This document shows positions 36,847 through 47,600 of a DNA stretch of 64,000 nucleotides, in pieces. The stretch covers positions 4,310,097 through 4,374,096 of the forward strand of contig NC_011726.1 of NCBI RefSeq assembly GCF_000021805.1, read 5' to 3'. Below the pieces are notes generated by a model. The model was not told the origin of the DNA and searched no databases. It saw only the letters and a program-made list of their open reading frames with translations. Origin of the DNA: Rippkaea orientalis PCC 8801 (lineage in GTDB: Bacteria; Cyanobacteriota; Cyanobacteriia; Cyanobacteriales; Microcystaceae). Position 1 is the first letter of the stretch; each line of letters opens with the position of its first letter. The translations under genes and the position numbers were made by a program.

Positions 36847-37092
36847 CTATTTGTTAAATTCTTGGATTTGCTGACTAGCTTTATAGCGATCAGAAATAAT
36901 GGGTAATTCCTGACGTTCCTGGGTGAAATATTGATCAGGACGGGGAGTTCCAAAAACATCATAGGCAAGTCCGGTACTGACGAACAGCCAACCCGCAATA
37001 AATAACATGGGGATGGTGATGCTATGGATAACCCAATAACGAATGCTAGTAACAATATCTGAAAATGGACGTTCTCCGGTACTACCTGACAT
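36847..37092 (-). CDS. psbE: Cytochrome b559 alpha subunit PsbE
   Basis: 81 residues. Heme-ligand His23 in [11 protein letters not shown], one membrane helix and the lumenal tail [19 protein letters not shown]. Essential early component of photosystem II assembly. First psb gene of the cluster; GGAGAAC precedes the ATG. It follows ycf48 on the same strand across 93 bases. Confidence 0.98.
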   Translation of the reverse strand: MSGSTGERPFSDIVTSIRYWVIHSITIPMLFIAGWLFVSTGLAYDVFGTPRPDQYFTQERQELPIISDRYKASQQIQEFNK

Positions 37093-37185
37093 TAATGTTC
37101 TCCTTAAGAATCAATGACAACTTGGCAAAATCTAGTCTACTACGATCTGTGACGGGCTGATGCCCCGATCGCTAATTTTGACCCC

Positions 37186-38196
37186 TTAAGCGGGTTCAGT
37201 GGAGGGTTCATATTTCAGTAACACCCCATTTTGTCCCAAAACAAAGCCTTGTTCTGGGGTAATAAAGACAATTTTATAGAGATTAGAGGGGACACTTTCG
37301 ATGGCTCGATCTTTCTCCCAAGTCTCTCCTTGATCGGGACTAAACAGAAGGTTTCCGCTACCTCCGGCGACCCACAGTTCGTCTGGGGTACGGTAAGCTA
37401 AGTCTAAAAGTCCCCAACTGGTGGAAAACTCCGGATAGATCTCCTCTTGCCAGTCTTCTAAATCATCAGCAGAGCTAAACTGAAGTTGACCTCCCCTGGC
37501 CAGTAGCCACAGACCCCCCTTATCACTGTAGCCCATTTTTTGCAGTCGTCGGGAGGAATTACGGTTATGGGGAGTCCATTCCCGTTGGCCGGGTTCCCAG
37601 GTAGAATAGAAATTACCCCGTGCTGAGACGGCCACATAGCGACCATCCGAAGACCGAGTGATATTTCGAGCAACTCCGACCGAACCTTCCACTAACGCTT
37701 GCCAGGTTTTACCCCCGTTGGTGGTTTTATAGATAGCCCCTAAATCTGTGACCATCTCTGCGGTTTGAGAACCTAGGGCAATAATCCCATAGGGAGCCCC
37801 CGGTAATTTTTCACTCAGGGGAATACGGGACCAATTTTGACCCCCATCGTCGGTATGGAGCAAAATAGCGGGTTTTCCCGTGACCCACCCTTCGTTTTCA
37901 TGGAAGCTAACCCCGGTGAAGCTCACTTTTTCGTCAGAAAGATCGAGTTTTCGTTCTTCCCAAGTGTTACCCCCATCGGTGGTTTCAAATAACGCCGCTT
38001 GGCTGCCCACGAGCCACCCATGGTTTAAATCCCCTGTAAAGGCGACATCAGCAAAGGTTGACTCTGTTTCTAGGGTAATAGTTTTCCACGGATTGTAGCT
38101 AGTCGAAGGGACATTGCTACAACTGATGCAAAATAAGGAAATGGCTAGTAATATGACGATTTGTTTCAGGTTTCTCATGAAGGCATTCATAGACAT
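37186..38196 (-). CDS. ycf48: Photosystem II assembly factor Ycf48 (HCF136)
   Basis: 336 residues: lipoprotein-type signal ([15 protein letters not shown]) followed by a seven-bladed beta-propeller of photosynthesis-system-II-assembly repeats, e.g. [37 protein letters not shown] codons at 38196 and 38178 (MRNLKQIV) are both possible starts. Ycf48 binds precursor D1 in the lumen. Its place between rubA and psbEFLJ is the widely conserved order for these assembly genes. Confidence 0.94.
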   Translation of the reverse strand: MSMNAFMRNLKQIVILLAISLFCISCSNVPSTSYNPWKTITLETESTFADVAFTGDLNHGWLVGSQAALFETTDGGNTWEERKLDLSDEKVSFTGVSFHENEGWVTGKPAILLHTDDGGQNWSRIPLSEKLPGAPYGIIALGSQTAEMVTDLGAIYKTTNGGKTWQALVEGSVGVARNITRSSDGRYVAVSARGNFYSTWEPGQREWTPHNRNSSRRLQKMGYSDKGGLWLLARGGQLQFSSADDLEDWQEEIYPEFSTSWGLLDLAYRTPDELWVAGGSGNLLFSPDQGETWEKDRAIESVPSNLYKIVFITPEQGFVLGQNGVLLKYEPSTEPA

Positions 38197-38285
38197 GGCA
38201 AAATACAGCTAGACAAGTGTTTTGGAATTATTGATTAAGTTTAATCGTCTAATTCAAAGCTTATCCTAGCTTTACAGGGATAAGT

Positions 38286-38633
38286 TTAGTTTAATCCGTA
38301 CAAACTCAGGAAAAATAGGAACCCTAGAGCTAAACCTCCGAAAATCAAGAGATTTTTCTGTCCAGGGGTGAGATTATTAACCCCAAACCCATAGTTCAGA
38401 TTTTCCTGAAAGCCAGAGGGAGCATTAGTTGCCCCAACGTTGCTAAATTGATTGGAACGCGCCCCACAGACGGGACAACGCCAGGTAATCGGTAAGTCCT
38501 CAAAGGGGGTTCCAGGGTCAATATTTCCCTTTGCGTCTCCTTTTTTGGGCTCATAAACGTAGCCACAGAGGCGACATTCATGGTTAGCTGGAGCCTGTTC
38601 CGCTAAGGTTTTTTCTGTCGGTCGTTCACTCAT
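38286..38633 (-). CDS. rubA: Membrane-anchored rubredoxin RubA
   Basis: 115 residues. Rubredoxin iron ligands C20/C23 (CRLCGYVY) and C53/C56 (CPVCGA), then a linker and a C-terminal membrane helix ([19 protein letters not shown]). RubA is required for photosystem II (and I) biogenesis. It is first in the rubA-ycf48-psbEFLJ arrangement, 89 bases from ycf48. Confidence 0.95.
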   Translation of the reverse strand: MSERPTEKTLAEQAPANHECRLCGYVYEPKKGDAKGNIDPGTPFEDLPITWRCPVCGARSNQFSNVGATNAPSGFQENLNYGFGVNNLTPGQKNLLIFGGLALGFLFFLSLYGLN

Positions 38634-38728
38634 GGCTTAAGATAAAACAAATCTTAAAATCTATGTTACAAATTATGGCATAAATTTAACACTGTTATTA
38701 AATGGTGACTTTGGGAGAGGAGATGGGG

Positions 38729-38764
38729 GAGTGTGGGGAGTGTGGGGAGTGTGGGGAGTGTGGG
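38729..38764. repeat. Short tandem repeat, four copies of GAGTGTGGG
   Basis: Four perfect 9-bp units lie between rubA and the TetR gene, downstream of tetR. Such G-rich tracts are often length-variable; no role is visible. Confidence 0.85.
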
Positions 38765-38817
38765 AAGGGTAGGGAAAATTTTTTGACTGATAACTGATAA
38801 CTGTTTACTGATTACAA

Positions 38818-39420
38818 TTAACTGTTGCCGCGAACAATTAACCCCACAAGATTTTTGACTAAGCGTTCGGGGTCAAGGGGCATAATTTCGCGTCCGTGGA
38901 GCATTTCTTGGGTTAAGAGGTGGTGAATTAGGGTTCCGACGAAAATTTGCGCCGTGACTTCAGGATCATCAATGTTCAGTTCAGGATGATCCTGAAGATA
39001 GTTGCTTAAAATAGCGATCGCCGGTTGAGCCACATTTCGTAAAAACGCCTGAGATAGATGGGGCTGTTGTCCTGATTCCGCGATAATCAGTCTAACAAAG
39101 CATAAATGCTGCGGATCATCGATATGTTGTAAAATCCGTTGGGCTAAGTCCGTTAAGACTTGTTGGGGTTCTCCCTCCAGGGGTTTAGACCAAACTAAGC
39201 GAAATTTTTGCACTGCCATCTGGGTGATTAATGCCGTAAATAGCCCCTCTTTATCGGGAAAATAACTATAAAGGGTTTGTTTTGACACTCCGGCCATTTT
39301 GGCAATTCTGTCCATGCTCGTGCCAGCGTATCCCCTTTTGAGAAACTCTGGTAAAGCCCCCTGTAAAATTTGTTGCGCTTTTTGGGGTAATTCAGAGGGG
39401 GATTTTTCGAGGGTGATCAT
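38818..39420 (-). CDS. TetR-family transcriptional regulator
   Basis: 200 residues. N-terminal helix-turn-helix (LKRGYAGTSMDRIAKMAGVSKQTLYSYFPDKEGLFTALI, residues about 30-68) is the TetR/AcrR consensus; the C-terminal half (VLTDLAQRILQHIDDPQHLCFVRLI, then DPEVTAQIFVGTLIHHLL) matches a TetR ligand-binding domain. Usually represses a nearby gene; pdhA is divergent across 244 bases, but an efflux target elsewhere is equally possible. Confidence 0.88.
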   Translation of the reverse strand: MITLEKSPSELPQKAQQILQGALPEFLKRGYAGTSMDRIAKMAGVSKQTLYSYFPDKEGLFTALITQMAVQKFRLVWSKPLEGEPQQVLTDLAQRILQHIDDPQHLCFVRLIIAESGQQPHLSQAFLRNVAQPAIAILSNYLQDHPELNIDDPEVTAQIFVGTLIHHLLTQEMLHGREIMPLDPERLVKNLVGLIVRGNS

Positions 39421-39664
39421 TTAAGCAAGGCTACCAACTTGGGTTAGACTAAAAACAATTGGCGACGGTTAGTCAATATGGATAGTAAGCTTTTTAGCTT
39501 TCACTAACTGCAATTCAAGACCTTACTATCGTCTTAAATATTTGTATAGATAACCCATCACGCTTTATAATTCTATCTAATATTCCTTGCTTTTGATAGA
39601 TTTCTCTTAATCTATCTAGCGACCCTTGGCCTCTTTTGCTGATTATTAGAATTTAACAAGCCCT

Positions 39665-40699
39665 ATGGTTTCTGAACGCACTTTACCCCAATTTAACACC
39701 GCTACGGTCAACATTACGAAAGAGGAAGGACTCCTCCTCTACGAAGATATGATGCTCGGACGCTTGTTTGAAGACAAGTGTGCTGAAATGTATTACCGAG
39801 GTCGGATGTTTGGGTTTGTCCATCTCTACAACGGACAAGAAGCTATCTCGACGGGGATCATTAAAGCGTTGCGTTCTGGGGAAGATTATGTGTCGAGTAC
39901 CTATCGAGATCACGTCCATGCCCTCAGTTGTGGGGTTCCTGCGCGGGAAGTCATGGCAGAATTGTTCGGGAAAGAGACTGGATGCAGTAAAGGACGGGGT
40001 GGCTCGATGCACCTGTTTTCTGCTCAACATCGACTGTTAGGCGGTTATGCTTTTGTGGCTGAAGGTATCCCCGTAGCCATGGGGGCAGCCTTTCAAAGTA
40101 AATATCGACGGGAAGCCATGGGTGATCCCAATGCAGATCAAGTGACGGTCTGTTTCTTCGGGGATGGGGCCAGCAATAACGGTCAATTCTTTGAGTGTCT
40201 GAATATGTCGGCTCTGTGGAAATTACCGATTATTTATGTGGTAGAAAATAATAAATGGGCGATCGGCATGGCTCATGATCGCGCGACTTCTCAACCAGAA
40301 ATCTACAAAAAAGCCAGTGTTTTTAGTATGGCCGGGGTTGAAGTTGATGGGATGGATGTTTTAGCCGTTCGTTCTGTGGCTCAAGAAGCGATCGCTAGAG
40401 CCCGCGCAGGGGAGGGTCCAACCTTAATTGAAGCCCTTACCTATCGGTTTCGGGGTCACTCCTTGGCTGATCCTGATGAACTACGAGCCCCTGATGAAAA
40501 GCAATTTTGGGGAGCGCGTGATCCCATTACTAAGTTAGCGACCTATTTAGTTGAACACAATTTGGCTAATAGTCAAGAACTCAAAGATATCGAAAAACGA
40601 GTGCAAGAAACCATTAATGAAGCGGTGCAATTTGCTGAAAACAGTCCAGAACCCGATCCTAGTGAACTTTATCGCTATATTTTTGCTGAGGATGAATAA
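39665..40699 (+). CDS. pdhA: Pyruvate dehydrogenase E1 component alpha subunit
   Basis: 344 residues. ThDP motif [20 protein letters not shown] (the GDG...NN pattern), [21 protein letters not shown] and [15 protein letters not shown] (phosphorylation loop region of E1 alpha). It decarboxylates pyruvate and passes the acetyl group to E2. pdhB is not in the window, as usual in cyanobacteria. Confidence 0.94.
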   Translation: MVSERTLPQFNTATVNITKEEGLLLYEDMMLGRLFEDKCAEMYYRGRMFGFVHLYNGQEAISTGIIKALRSGEDYVSSTYRDHVHALSCGVPAREVMAELFGKETGCSKGRGGSMHLFSAQHRLLGGYAFVAEGIPVAMGAAFQSKYRREAMGDPNADQVTVCFFGDGASNNGQFFECLNMSALWKLPIIYVVENNKWAIGMAHDRATSQPEIYKKASVFSMAGVEVDGMDVLAVRSVAQEAIARARAGEGPTLIEALTYRFRGHSLADPDELRAPDEKQFWGARDPITKLATYLVEHNLANSQELKDIEKRVQETINEAVQFAENSPEPDPSELYRYIFAEDE

Positions 40700-40849
40700 T
40701 TATCATCATCGAGACTTATATCGCTAGAACCGTTCGGAAATTCAGCAAGATGGGCAAATAAGACAAGATTTTTTGTCTTTTGCCTATGGCTCATGCTTAC
40801 TCCTAAATAACCTAAGTTCGACCTAAGGGAATTATAAGCCGGACTCAGA

Positions 40850-41215
40850 TTAAATGGGCTGTACTTGACGGAAATCCATAGGATCAAGCTGAGGTTCTGG
40901 AGTAACAGGTTCTATCTGATATTTAACTAAATTGGCTAATTCCTGCAATTGACTAATGGCTTCAGCCCCTTCAAGTTTCATCAGTTCTCGATCATCACGC
41001 ATTTCTGTCCAGGTAATACCATAGTCAGACACCAAAAAGCGAATGAGATGGTTTTCTCCTAAACTGACCATAAATGACCCACTGTTCATTTGACCCCCGC
41101 AGGTGTAGCAAGAAGCCAAATAACCTCGTTTTTCTAGAACGATCGCTAGAGCCTGGAGATTCATCACCAAGTCTCTCACAAAATCGCGATGTTGTTGGGC
41201 GAGTCGGGTAAACAC
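40850..41215 (-). CDS. DUF1815-like conserved cyanobacterial protein
   Basis: A GTG at 41215 preceded by GGAGG with six-base spacing decides the start (VFTRLAQQHRDFVRDLVMNL), giving 121 residues; the frame also opens at 41236 with a poorer context. A Cys pair in SCYTCGGQMNSGSF and the block HLIRFLVSDYGITWTEMRDDRELMKLEGAEAI are its most conserved-looking parts. I recall this as the DUF1815 family of cyanobacteria; function unknown. Confidence 0.7.
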   Translation of the reverse strand: MFTRLAQQHRDFVRDLVMNLQALAIVLEKRGYLASCYTCGGQMNSGSFMVSLGENHLIRFLVSDYGITWTEMRDDRELMKLEGAEAISQLQELANLVKYQIEPVTPEPQLDPMDFRQVQPI

Positions 41216-41236
41216 TTTTTTTCCTCCGAGTAACAC

Positions 41237-41600
41237 TCCTCATTATAAAACCTTAATACTTTTTTAAGATTTTTATTTGGAACTTCTAAGATAAGATCGC
41301 CCCATACGGTGGACTAATGAGTCAACCAATTCTTTAAGTATCTCCAGACTAGGCTATCCTAATTTCGCCAAAATGCCCAGTATCTGCTGTTACACTTAGC
41401 CTTACTGTCCTAGGCTTCCTAGAATTTTTCCCTTGGTCAAAGGTTTCTCAGACAATCTTAAATTTATCTTAAGAGAGGAATAATTGCCCTTTGACTGACT
41501 TTTTGGGCTGACGTTTGGGTCTTTCTGGTTTGTCCCAGACAGAGCTAAAAAAGTGATAAAATAGGCTTGAAATTTTGGATTAATGAATATTTAAGCTAAC
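41237..41600. other. Gene-free interval between DUF1815 gene and Hsp70-like gene
   Basis: 364 bases between divergent starts. No reading frame, RNA or strong palindrome recognised; presumably two promoters. Confidence 0.4.
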
Positions 41601-43196
41601 GTGGCCTACGCTATCGACTTTGGTACCAGTAACACCGTTATTACTCGTTGGAACGCCGCTAACCAAGGCGCTGAAATTATTAAATTATCGGGGCTTTGCC
41701 AACAATTAGGCAATAATCCTCCTATAATCCCTACTTTACTCTACATCGAAAACGCTTGTCAAGGAAAAGTCATAGCTGGTCAAGTTGTCCGCGATCGCGG
41801 TTTAGATTTGTCAAATGATTCGCGTTTTTTTCGCAGTTTTAAGCGAGGAATTGGGGCAAAAATTCAAGGATTTTTGCCAGAAATTGATGAAAAAGTAATT
41901 ACTTTTGAACAGGTAGGAGAATGGTTTTTAAGCACCTTAATTAACGAAATTAAAACTGAAAATATTAATCCTATAGATTCTTTAGTGTTAACGGTTCCTG
42001 TTGATAGTTTTGAATCCTATCGTTATTGGTTAAGTCAGGTTTGCCAGAATTGGTCAATTGAACAAGTGAGACTCCTCGATGAACCAACAGCAGCAGCTTT
42101 AGGCTATGGAACAACAGCCGAAGAATTACTATTAGTGGTAGATTTTGGAGGAGGAACGGTTGACTTATCTTTAGTTCAATTAAATTCAGAAAGTCAAGCT
42201 AAAAACTCAGGATTTATTTTAAAATGGGGTGATAAATTATTTGGAGAAAATTCAGGACAAAAAACAAAAATTGCTCGTGTATTAGGAAAAGCAGGTTCTA
42301 ATTTAGGGGGATCGGATATTGATGATTGGTTAGTTGATTATTTTTCAACCCTCCAAAATTTACCCAAGTCTTCTTTGACTTTACGGTTAGCTGAAAGACT
42401 CAAAATCAAGCTGTCTTCTCAACCAGAAGCAACGGAAGTGTATTTTAATGATGAAACCTTAGACAGTTACGAATTGAGTCTTGATCAAGATAAGTTTAAA
42501 CAAATTTTAGAAGAACAGCAATTTTTTCAAAAACTCGATGAATTAATGACCCAAGTGTTACAACAAGGGAGAAGAAATGGCATTGAAATAAAAGATATTG
42601 ATCGCGTGTTATTAGTGGGAGGAACCGTTAAAATTCCTGCCATACAAACATGGGTAAAACAATATTTTGATGAGTCAAAAATTAAAAGTGATCGTCCCTT
42701 TGAAGCCATTGCCCTTGGAGCCTTACAATTAGAACAAGGATTAAAAGTCAAAGACTTTCTTTATCATAGTTATGGCATTCGTTATTGGAACCGTCGTCAA
42801 AACTGCCATAGCTGGCATCCTATCATTAAATCCGGTCAACCCTATCCCATGGATGATCCCCTAGAATTAACCCTAGGAGCATCAGTAGAAAATCAACCGA
42901 GTATCGAATTAATTATCGGAGAATTGGGAGCCGAAACTGGAGGAACGGAAGTTTATTTTGATGGCGATCGCCTAATCACTCGTTCTGTCGGAAAAGGAGA
43001 AACCTCTGTCCAACCCCTCAACGATAAAGAAGGGGCTAAAACGATTGCGAAATTAGAGCCATTAGGAACCCCAGGAAGCGATCGCATTAAACTCCAATTT
43101 TGGGTAGATGAACAGCGATTTTTACGACTAACCGTTGAAGATTTATTAACCCAGAATACCTTAGCGAATAATCAAATTGTTGCCCAATTGAGCTAA
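41601..43196 (+). CDS. Hsp70/DnaK-like ATPase
   Basis: 531 residues from a GTG start. Actin-fold ATPase motifs: AIDFGTSNTVI (phosphate 1), DSLVLTVPVDSFESYR, LLDEPTAAALGYGT, LLVVDFGGGTVDLSLVQL (phosphate 2) and VLLVGGTVKIPAIQTWV (adenosine). The nucleotide domain is split by an insertion near residues 200-230, and the part after about 390 is short for a DnaK substrate domain, with no lid. It is an atypical Hsp70 relative, not the main DnaK. Downstream lies an insertion element. Confidence 0.85.
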   Translation: MAYAIDFGTSNTVITRWNAANQGAEIIKLSGLCQQLGNNPPIIPTLLYIENACQGKVIAGQVVRDRGLDLSNDSRFFRSFKRGIGAKIQGFLPEIDEKVITFEQVGEWFLSTLINEIKTENINPIDSLVLTVPVDSFESYRYWLSQVCQNWSIEQVRLLDEPTAAALGYGTTAEELLLVVDFGGGTVDLSLVQLNSESQAKNSGFILKWGDKLFGENSGQKTKIARVLGKAGSNLGGSDIDDWLVDYFSTLQNLPKSSLTLRLAERLKIKLSSQPEATEVYFNDETLDSYELSLDQDKFKQILEEQQFFQKLDELMTQVLQQGRRNGIEIKDIDRVLLVGGTVKIPAIQTWVKQYFDESKIKSDRPFEAIALGALQLEQGLKVKDFLYHSYGIRYWNRRQNCHSWHPIIKSGQPYPMDDPLELTLGASVENQPSIELIIGELGAETGGTEVYFDGDRLITRSVGKGETSVQPLNDKEGAKTIAKLEPLGTPGSDRIKLQFWVDEQRFLRLTVEDLLTQNTLANNQIVAQLS

Positions 43197-43241
43197 TTGG
43201 GAAGAAAAATAAGCCTTGGGTTTCTCGATTTTATCAGAAAT

Positions 43242-44600
43242 GTCGGGGGAAGACCCCACCTAAAAATTCTATCAAAAATCCCCACATTTTAGGTGGGGAT
43301 GAAACCCGACCAACAGATAAACCGCGCAGCACAATACACTTTTAACTTTTTGACACAAAACAGATAATCTATGCTAGAGTATAGCCAAGGAGGTATTAGA
43401 CATGAGTAACAAAGCCTACAGATTTAGGTTGTACCCCAATCAAGAACAGCAGCAATTCTTAGCTAAGTGCTTTGGTTGTTCAAGATTTGTGTACAATCAT
43501 TTTTTGCGCTTAACTACTGATGTCTATGCCGATGGCAAAAAGAATTTGCGCTATAAAGAGTGGGCTAAGTTACTAACTTCTTTAAAAAAGGAGTTTGAGT
43601 GGCTAAAAGATGTTAATTCTCAAGCGTTACAGCAAACTTTGAAAGACCTAGAAACAGCCTATTCTCGTTTTTTCAAAGGATTAGCCAAGTTTCCCCAATT
43701 TAAAAAAAGGTCTAATAAGCAATCTTTTCGGATTCCTCAGCACTTTTCTCTTACAGAAGATAGAAAATTAAAACTTCCAAAAATGTCTCCTATTAAGATG
43801 GTCATTCATCGAGAAATAGAAGGAGAGATTAAGAGTGTAACTATTAGTAAAACTCCATCAGGTAAATATTATGCTTCAATTGTTACCGAGTTAGATATCC
43901 CCAAAGCTCCTTTGAATGGGGAAAAAATAGGAATGGATCTCGGTATTAAGGAGTTTGCTATTACTTCTAAACCAGAGAAGTTTGAAAATCCTCGTTATTT
44001 TCAACGCTCATTAAGACGATTAAAAATCAGACAAAGGAGGTTAAGTCGCCGAGTAAAAGGCTCTAAAAACAGGAATAAAGCCAGAGTTAGAGTGGCTAAA
44101 ATTCATGAAAAAGTAGCCAATCAAAGATTAGACTATCAACACAAAATAAGTCTCAAATTAACTAACGAGAACCAAGTTATTAGTTGTGAGGACTTAAACA
44201 TCAAAGGGATGGTCAAAAACCGAAAGTTATCTAGGCAAATTAGTGATGTAGCCTGGGGGCAATTCTTAACTCTTTTAGAATACAAAGGTGATATCTACGG
44301 CTGTGAAATTAAACCCGTGAAAAGATGTTTCCCTAGCTCCAAAAGATGTTCTAATTGTGGGTATATCAAAGAAGATTTAACCCTAAAAGACAGAGAATGG
44401 ACTTGTCCAGAATGCCATGTACACCACGACAGAGATATCAATGCTTGCCATAATTTGCTTCAATTCTCTGACGGATATATAGGGTGGGAAGCACCCAAAT
44501 CTACGCCTAACCAGACTGTTGAAATGCAGTGCATCAAGAGCGTTAGTTCTTGAAGGTAGGAAGCCCCATCTAAGCTAACGCTATAGATGGGGTACTTCAC
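43242..44600 (+). mobile_element. IS200/IS605-type element with tnpB only
   Basis: The left end has a long imperfect hairpin: CCCCACCTAAAA (43254-43265) pairs with TTTTAGGTGGGG (43287-43298), enclosed by GTCGGG/CCCGAC (43242-43247, 43305-43310). The right end has CCCCATCTA (44564-44572) with TAGATGGGG (44584-44592), flanked by GAAG/CTTC. Subterminal hairpins without inverted terminal repeats are the mark of this family. Only tnpB lies inside; there is no tnpA, so movement would need one in trans. Outer borders are approximate. The element ends almost against the next gene. Confidence 0.82.
43402..44553 (+). CDS. tnpB: TnpB, RNA-guided nuclease of an IS605-type element
   Basis: 383 residues, ordinary TnpB size. 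N-terminal helix-turn-helix region (KAYRFRLYPNQEQQQFLAKCFGCSRFVYNHFL), RuvC residues D179 (IGMDLGIKEFAI), E263 (ISCEDLNIKGM) and D345 (HHDRDINACHN), and zinc finger CSNCG/CPEC. TnpB enzymes cut DNA guided by an RNA from the element's right end. AAGGAGG lies ahead of the ATG. Not a CRISPR neighbour; compare the longer protein at 21674. Confidence 0.93.
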   Translation: MSNKAYRFRLYPNQEQQQFLAKCFGCSRFVYNHFLRLTTDVYADGKKNLRYKEWAKLLTSLKKEFEWLKDVNSQALQQTLKDLETAYSRFFKGLAKFPQFKKRSNKQSFRIPQHFSLTEDRKLKLPKMSPIKMVIHREIEGEIKSVTISKTPSGKYYASIVTELDIPKAPLNGEKIGMDLGIKEFAITSKPEKFENPRYFQRSLRRLKIRQRRLSRRVKGSKNRNKARVRVAKIHEKVANQRLDYQHKISLKLTNENQVISCEDLNIKGMVKNRKLSRQISDVAWGQFLTLLEYKGDIYGCEIKPVKRCFPSSKRCSNCGYIKEDLTLKDREWTCPECHVHHDRDINACHNLLQFSDGYIGWEAPKSTPNQTVEMQCIKSVSS

Positions 44601-44603
44601 ATA

Positions 44604-47600
44604 ATGAAAGAGTCTCTACAACTACGCTCAAATCATTTAACCAAAATGTTCAAACCCTTAACCAATCGACTGTTCCGAGGAATGATTGTACTCCTAGGAA
44701 TCACATTAACCTTTGAGTTACTCTCTAACCTAGTGGTTGAAGGGTTATGGTTTGGCGAAGTTGGGTATTTTAGCGTTTTTTTGAAGCGGTTATTGTGGAG
44801 ATTAGCCTTATTAGGGTTAACTAGCAGTTTTTCTTTATGGTTTCTCTGGGGGAATTTACGCCAAGCAGAGACTAATAAATGGCATTCTATCCCAGAAATA
44901 GAGTCTAGCAAAGGGCGTAGACGACGTGATCACTCCCTCGGAAAATCGAAACCTACTACCCCGGAATCTCGTTCCCTGGGGTTATCCTGGTTAATGCCCC
45001 TGGTGGTTATTTTAGGGGGATTAATCGGCCTAATGTTATTGTATTACAGCCAAGTCGTTTACAGTGCTTGGACTCTAGATTTCGATCTGCCTAAAGTCAC
45101 TCCTCCCCTTCCTTCTGCTTTTTACTTGAATTCCTTACCCAATCTTGTTGCTCAAATTATCAGCAATCTTTGGAAAGTGCCACTAATTGTCCTTTTAATC
45201 GGTTTAATTGTGACTCGGACTAAATTTTGTTTGAGACTAATGGCGATCGCCTTTAGTATGATCTTTGGCCTAGTTTTGTCGGGAAACTGGGGGAGAATTG
45301 TTCAATATTTTAGCTCAACCCCTTTCTCAAAAGTTGATCCCCAATTTAGCCGAGATATTGGTTTTTATGTTTTTGAAGTGCCTTTTTGGAAACTGATCAA
45401 TTTTTGGCTAGCGGGACTCTTTCTTTATGGGTTAATTGCTGTTAGTTTGATCTATTTACTGTCAGCTAACAGTCTTTCTCAAGGAAAATTTCCGGGGTTT
45501 TCTCGCCAACAACTACGCCATTTGTATTTGTTGGGAGGACTAACGCTATCGATGATCGGACTGTATCATTGGCTCAACCGTTATGAATTATTATATTCTC
45601 CCCGTGGGGTGGTTTATGGGGGAAGTTATACCGATGTTCATGTGGTCTTACCCGTTGATACCTTATTATCAATTGTGTCTAGCGTGATTGCCTTTTGGTT
45701 ATTGTCTAAAGGAATCATGGGATGGAAAAAAACTCAACCGCGATCGCTTAAAACTAAACCTTTACCGCGTTTCCCCTTTTCTCCCCTGCCTTTTATTATT
45801 TATTTAGGGATTTTACTCATCGGATTAGTCGCTACTGAAGTTGTCCAAAATGCTATCGTACAACCCAATGAACTTAGTCGAGAACGTCCCTATCTTGAAC
45901 GAAATATCGCCTTAACCCGTGCTGCTTTTGATTTAGATAAAATTCGAGTAACAACTCTCGATGGAAGTGGAAAAATAACCGCGAAAGATCTCCAAAATAA
46001 TCATCTGACTATCAATAATATCCGTCTTTGGGATGCTCGTCCTTTACTAGAAACTAACCGTCAATTGCAACAACTTCGCCTCTATTATCGGTTTCCTGAT
46101 GCCGATATTGATCGCTATAGTATCCCCACAGAAAACCAAGATTCTTCTATTACGATTGCCAAACAGCAGGTCTTAATTGCCCCTAGGGAACTTGATTATA
46201 AAGAAGTCCCCCAACAGGCTCAAACTTGGGTCAATCAACACTTAATTTATACCCACGGTTACGGGTTTACCTTATCACCAGTGAATCGTGTGGGGCAAGG
46301 AGGATTACCCTCTTATTTTGTCGAAAATATTGGGACAGCTACCCATGCAGGGGAATTACAAACCTCAAGTGATTTAATTCGTCAAAGTATTCCCATTGAT
46401 AACCCCCGTATCTATTTTGGAGAATTAACCAATACTTACATTATGACCAATACGGGAATCCAAGAATTAGACTACCCCAGTGGGCAGGATAATGTTTACA
46501 ATGTTTACGATGGTCAAGGAGGGATTGCAATCGGTTCTCCATGGCGAAGAGTGTTATTTGCTGAGTATCTCAAAGACTGGAGAATCCTGTTTACCCACAA
46601 TATTACCCCCGAAACTCGTTTATTGTTTCGCCGGGATATTAATCGTCGGATTCGAGAAATTGCCCCATTTCTGCGCTTTGATCGAGATCCCTATTTAGTA
46701 ACAGCAAAAGTTCAGTCATCTAAAGAAAAAAATCCAGGGAGTCTCTACTGGATGATTGATGCCTATACCACCAGCGATAGTTATCCCTATTCTGATGCAG
46801 GTAATCGCAATTTTAATTATATTCGTAATTCGGTTAAAATTGTCATTGATGCTTACAATGGTGATGTACAGTTTTATATTGTTGATCCCAATGATCCCCT
46901 CATTCAAACTTGGCAAAATATTTTCCCAGAATTATTTAAACCCCTAGAGGCGATGCCAAACAGTCTTAAAGAGCACATTCGCTACCCTAAAGATTTATTT
47001 CAAACCCAAGCGGAACGGCTCTTAAGCTATCACATGACTGATCCCCAAGTATTTTATAATCGAGAAGATCAATGGCGTGTTCCCCAAGAAATTTATGGAG
47101 AAAAACAACAACCCATTGAGCCCTATTATCTCTTGATGAGTGTCACTGACAAGGCTCAAGAATTTATTTTAGTGAACTTTTTTACCCCCACCAGTCGTAA
47201 CAATTTAATTGCTGGATTATTTGCCCGTTCTGATGATCCCAATTATGGAAAGCTTGATTTAATTCGATTACCTAAACAGCTCGTGATCTACGGACCCGAA
47301 CAAATCGAAGCATTAATTAATCAAGATCCCGTTATTTCTCAACAAGTTTCCCTTTGGAATCGTCAAGGATCTCGTGTGATTCAGGGGAATTTATTAGTCA
47401 TTCCTTTTCTCAAAGAACAATCGCTGCTTTATGTGGAACCACTCTATTTAGAAGCTGAACAAAATAGTTTACCAACCTTAGTCAGAGTCATTGTTGTTTA
47501 TCAAAATCAAATTGTTATGGCCGAAACCCTAGACGGGGCACTGAAATCGATTTTTCAATCGGAGTCATCTCCCCCTGAAACAATTATTCGCCAGGTAGAA

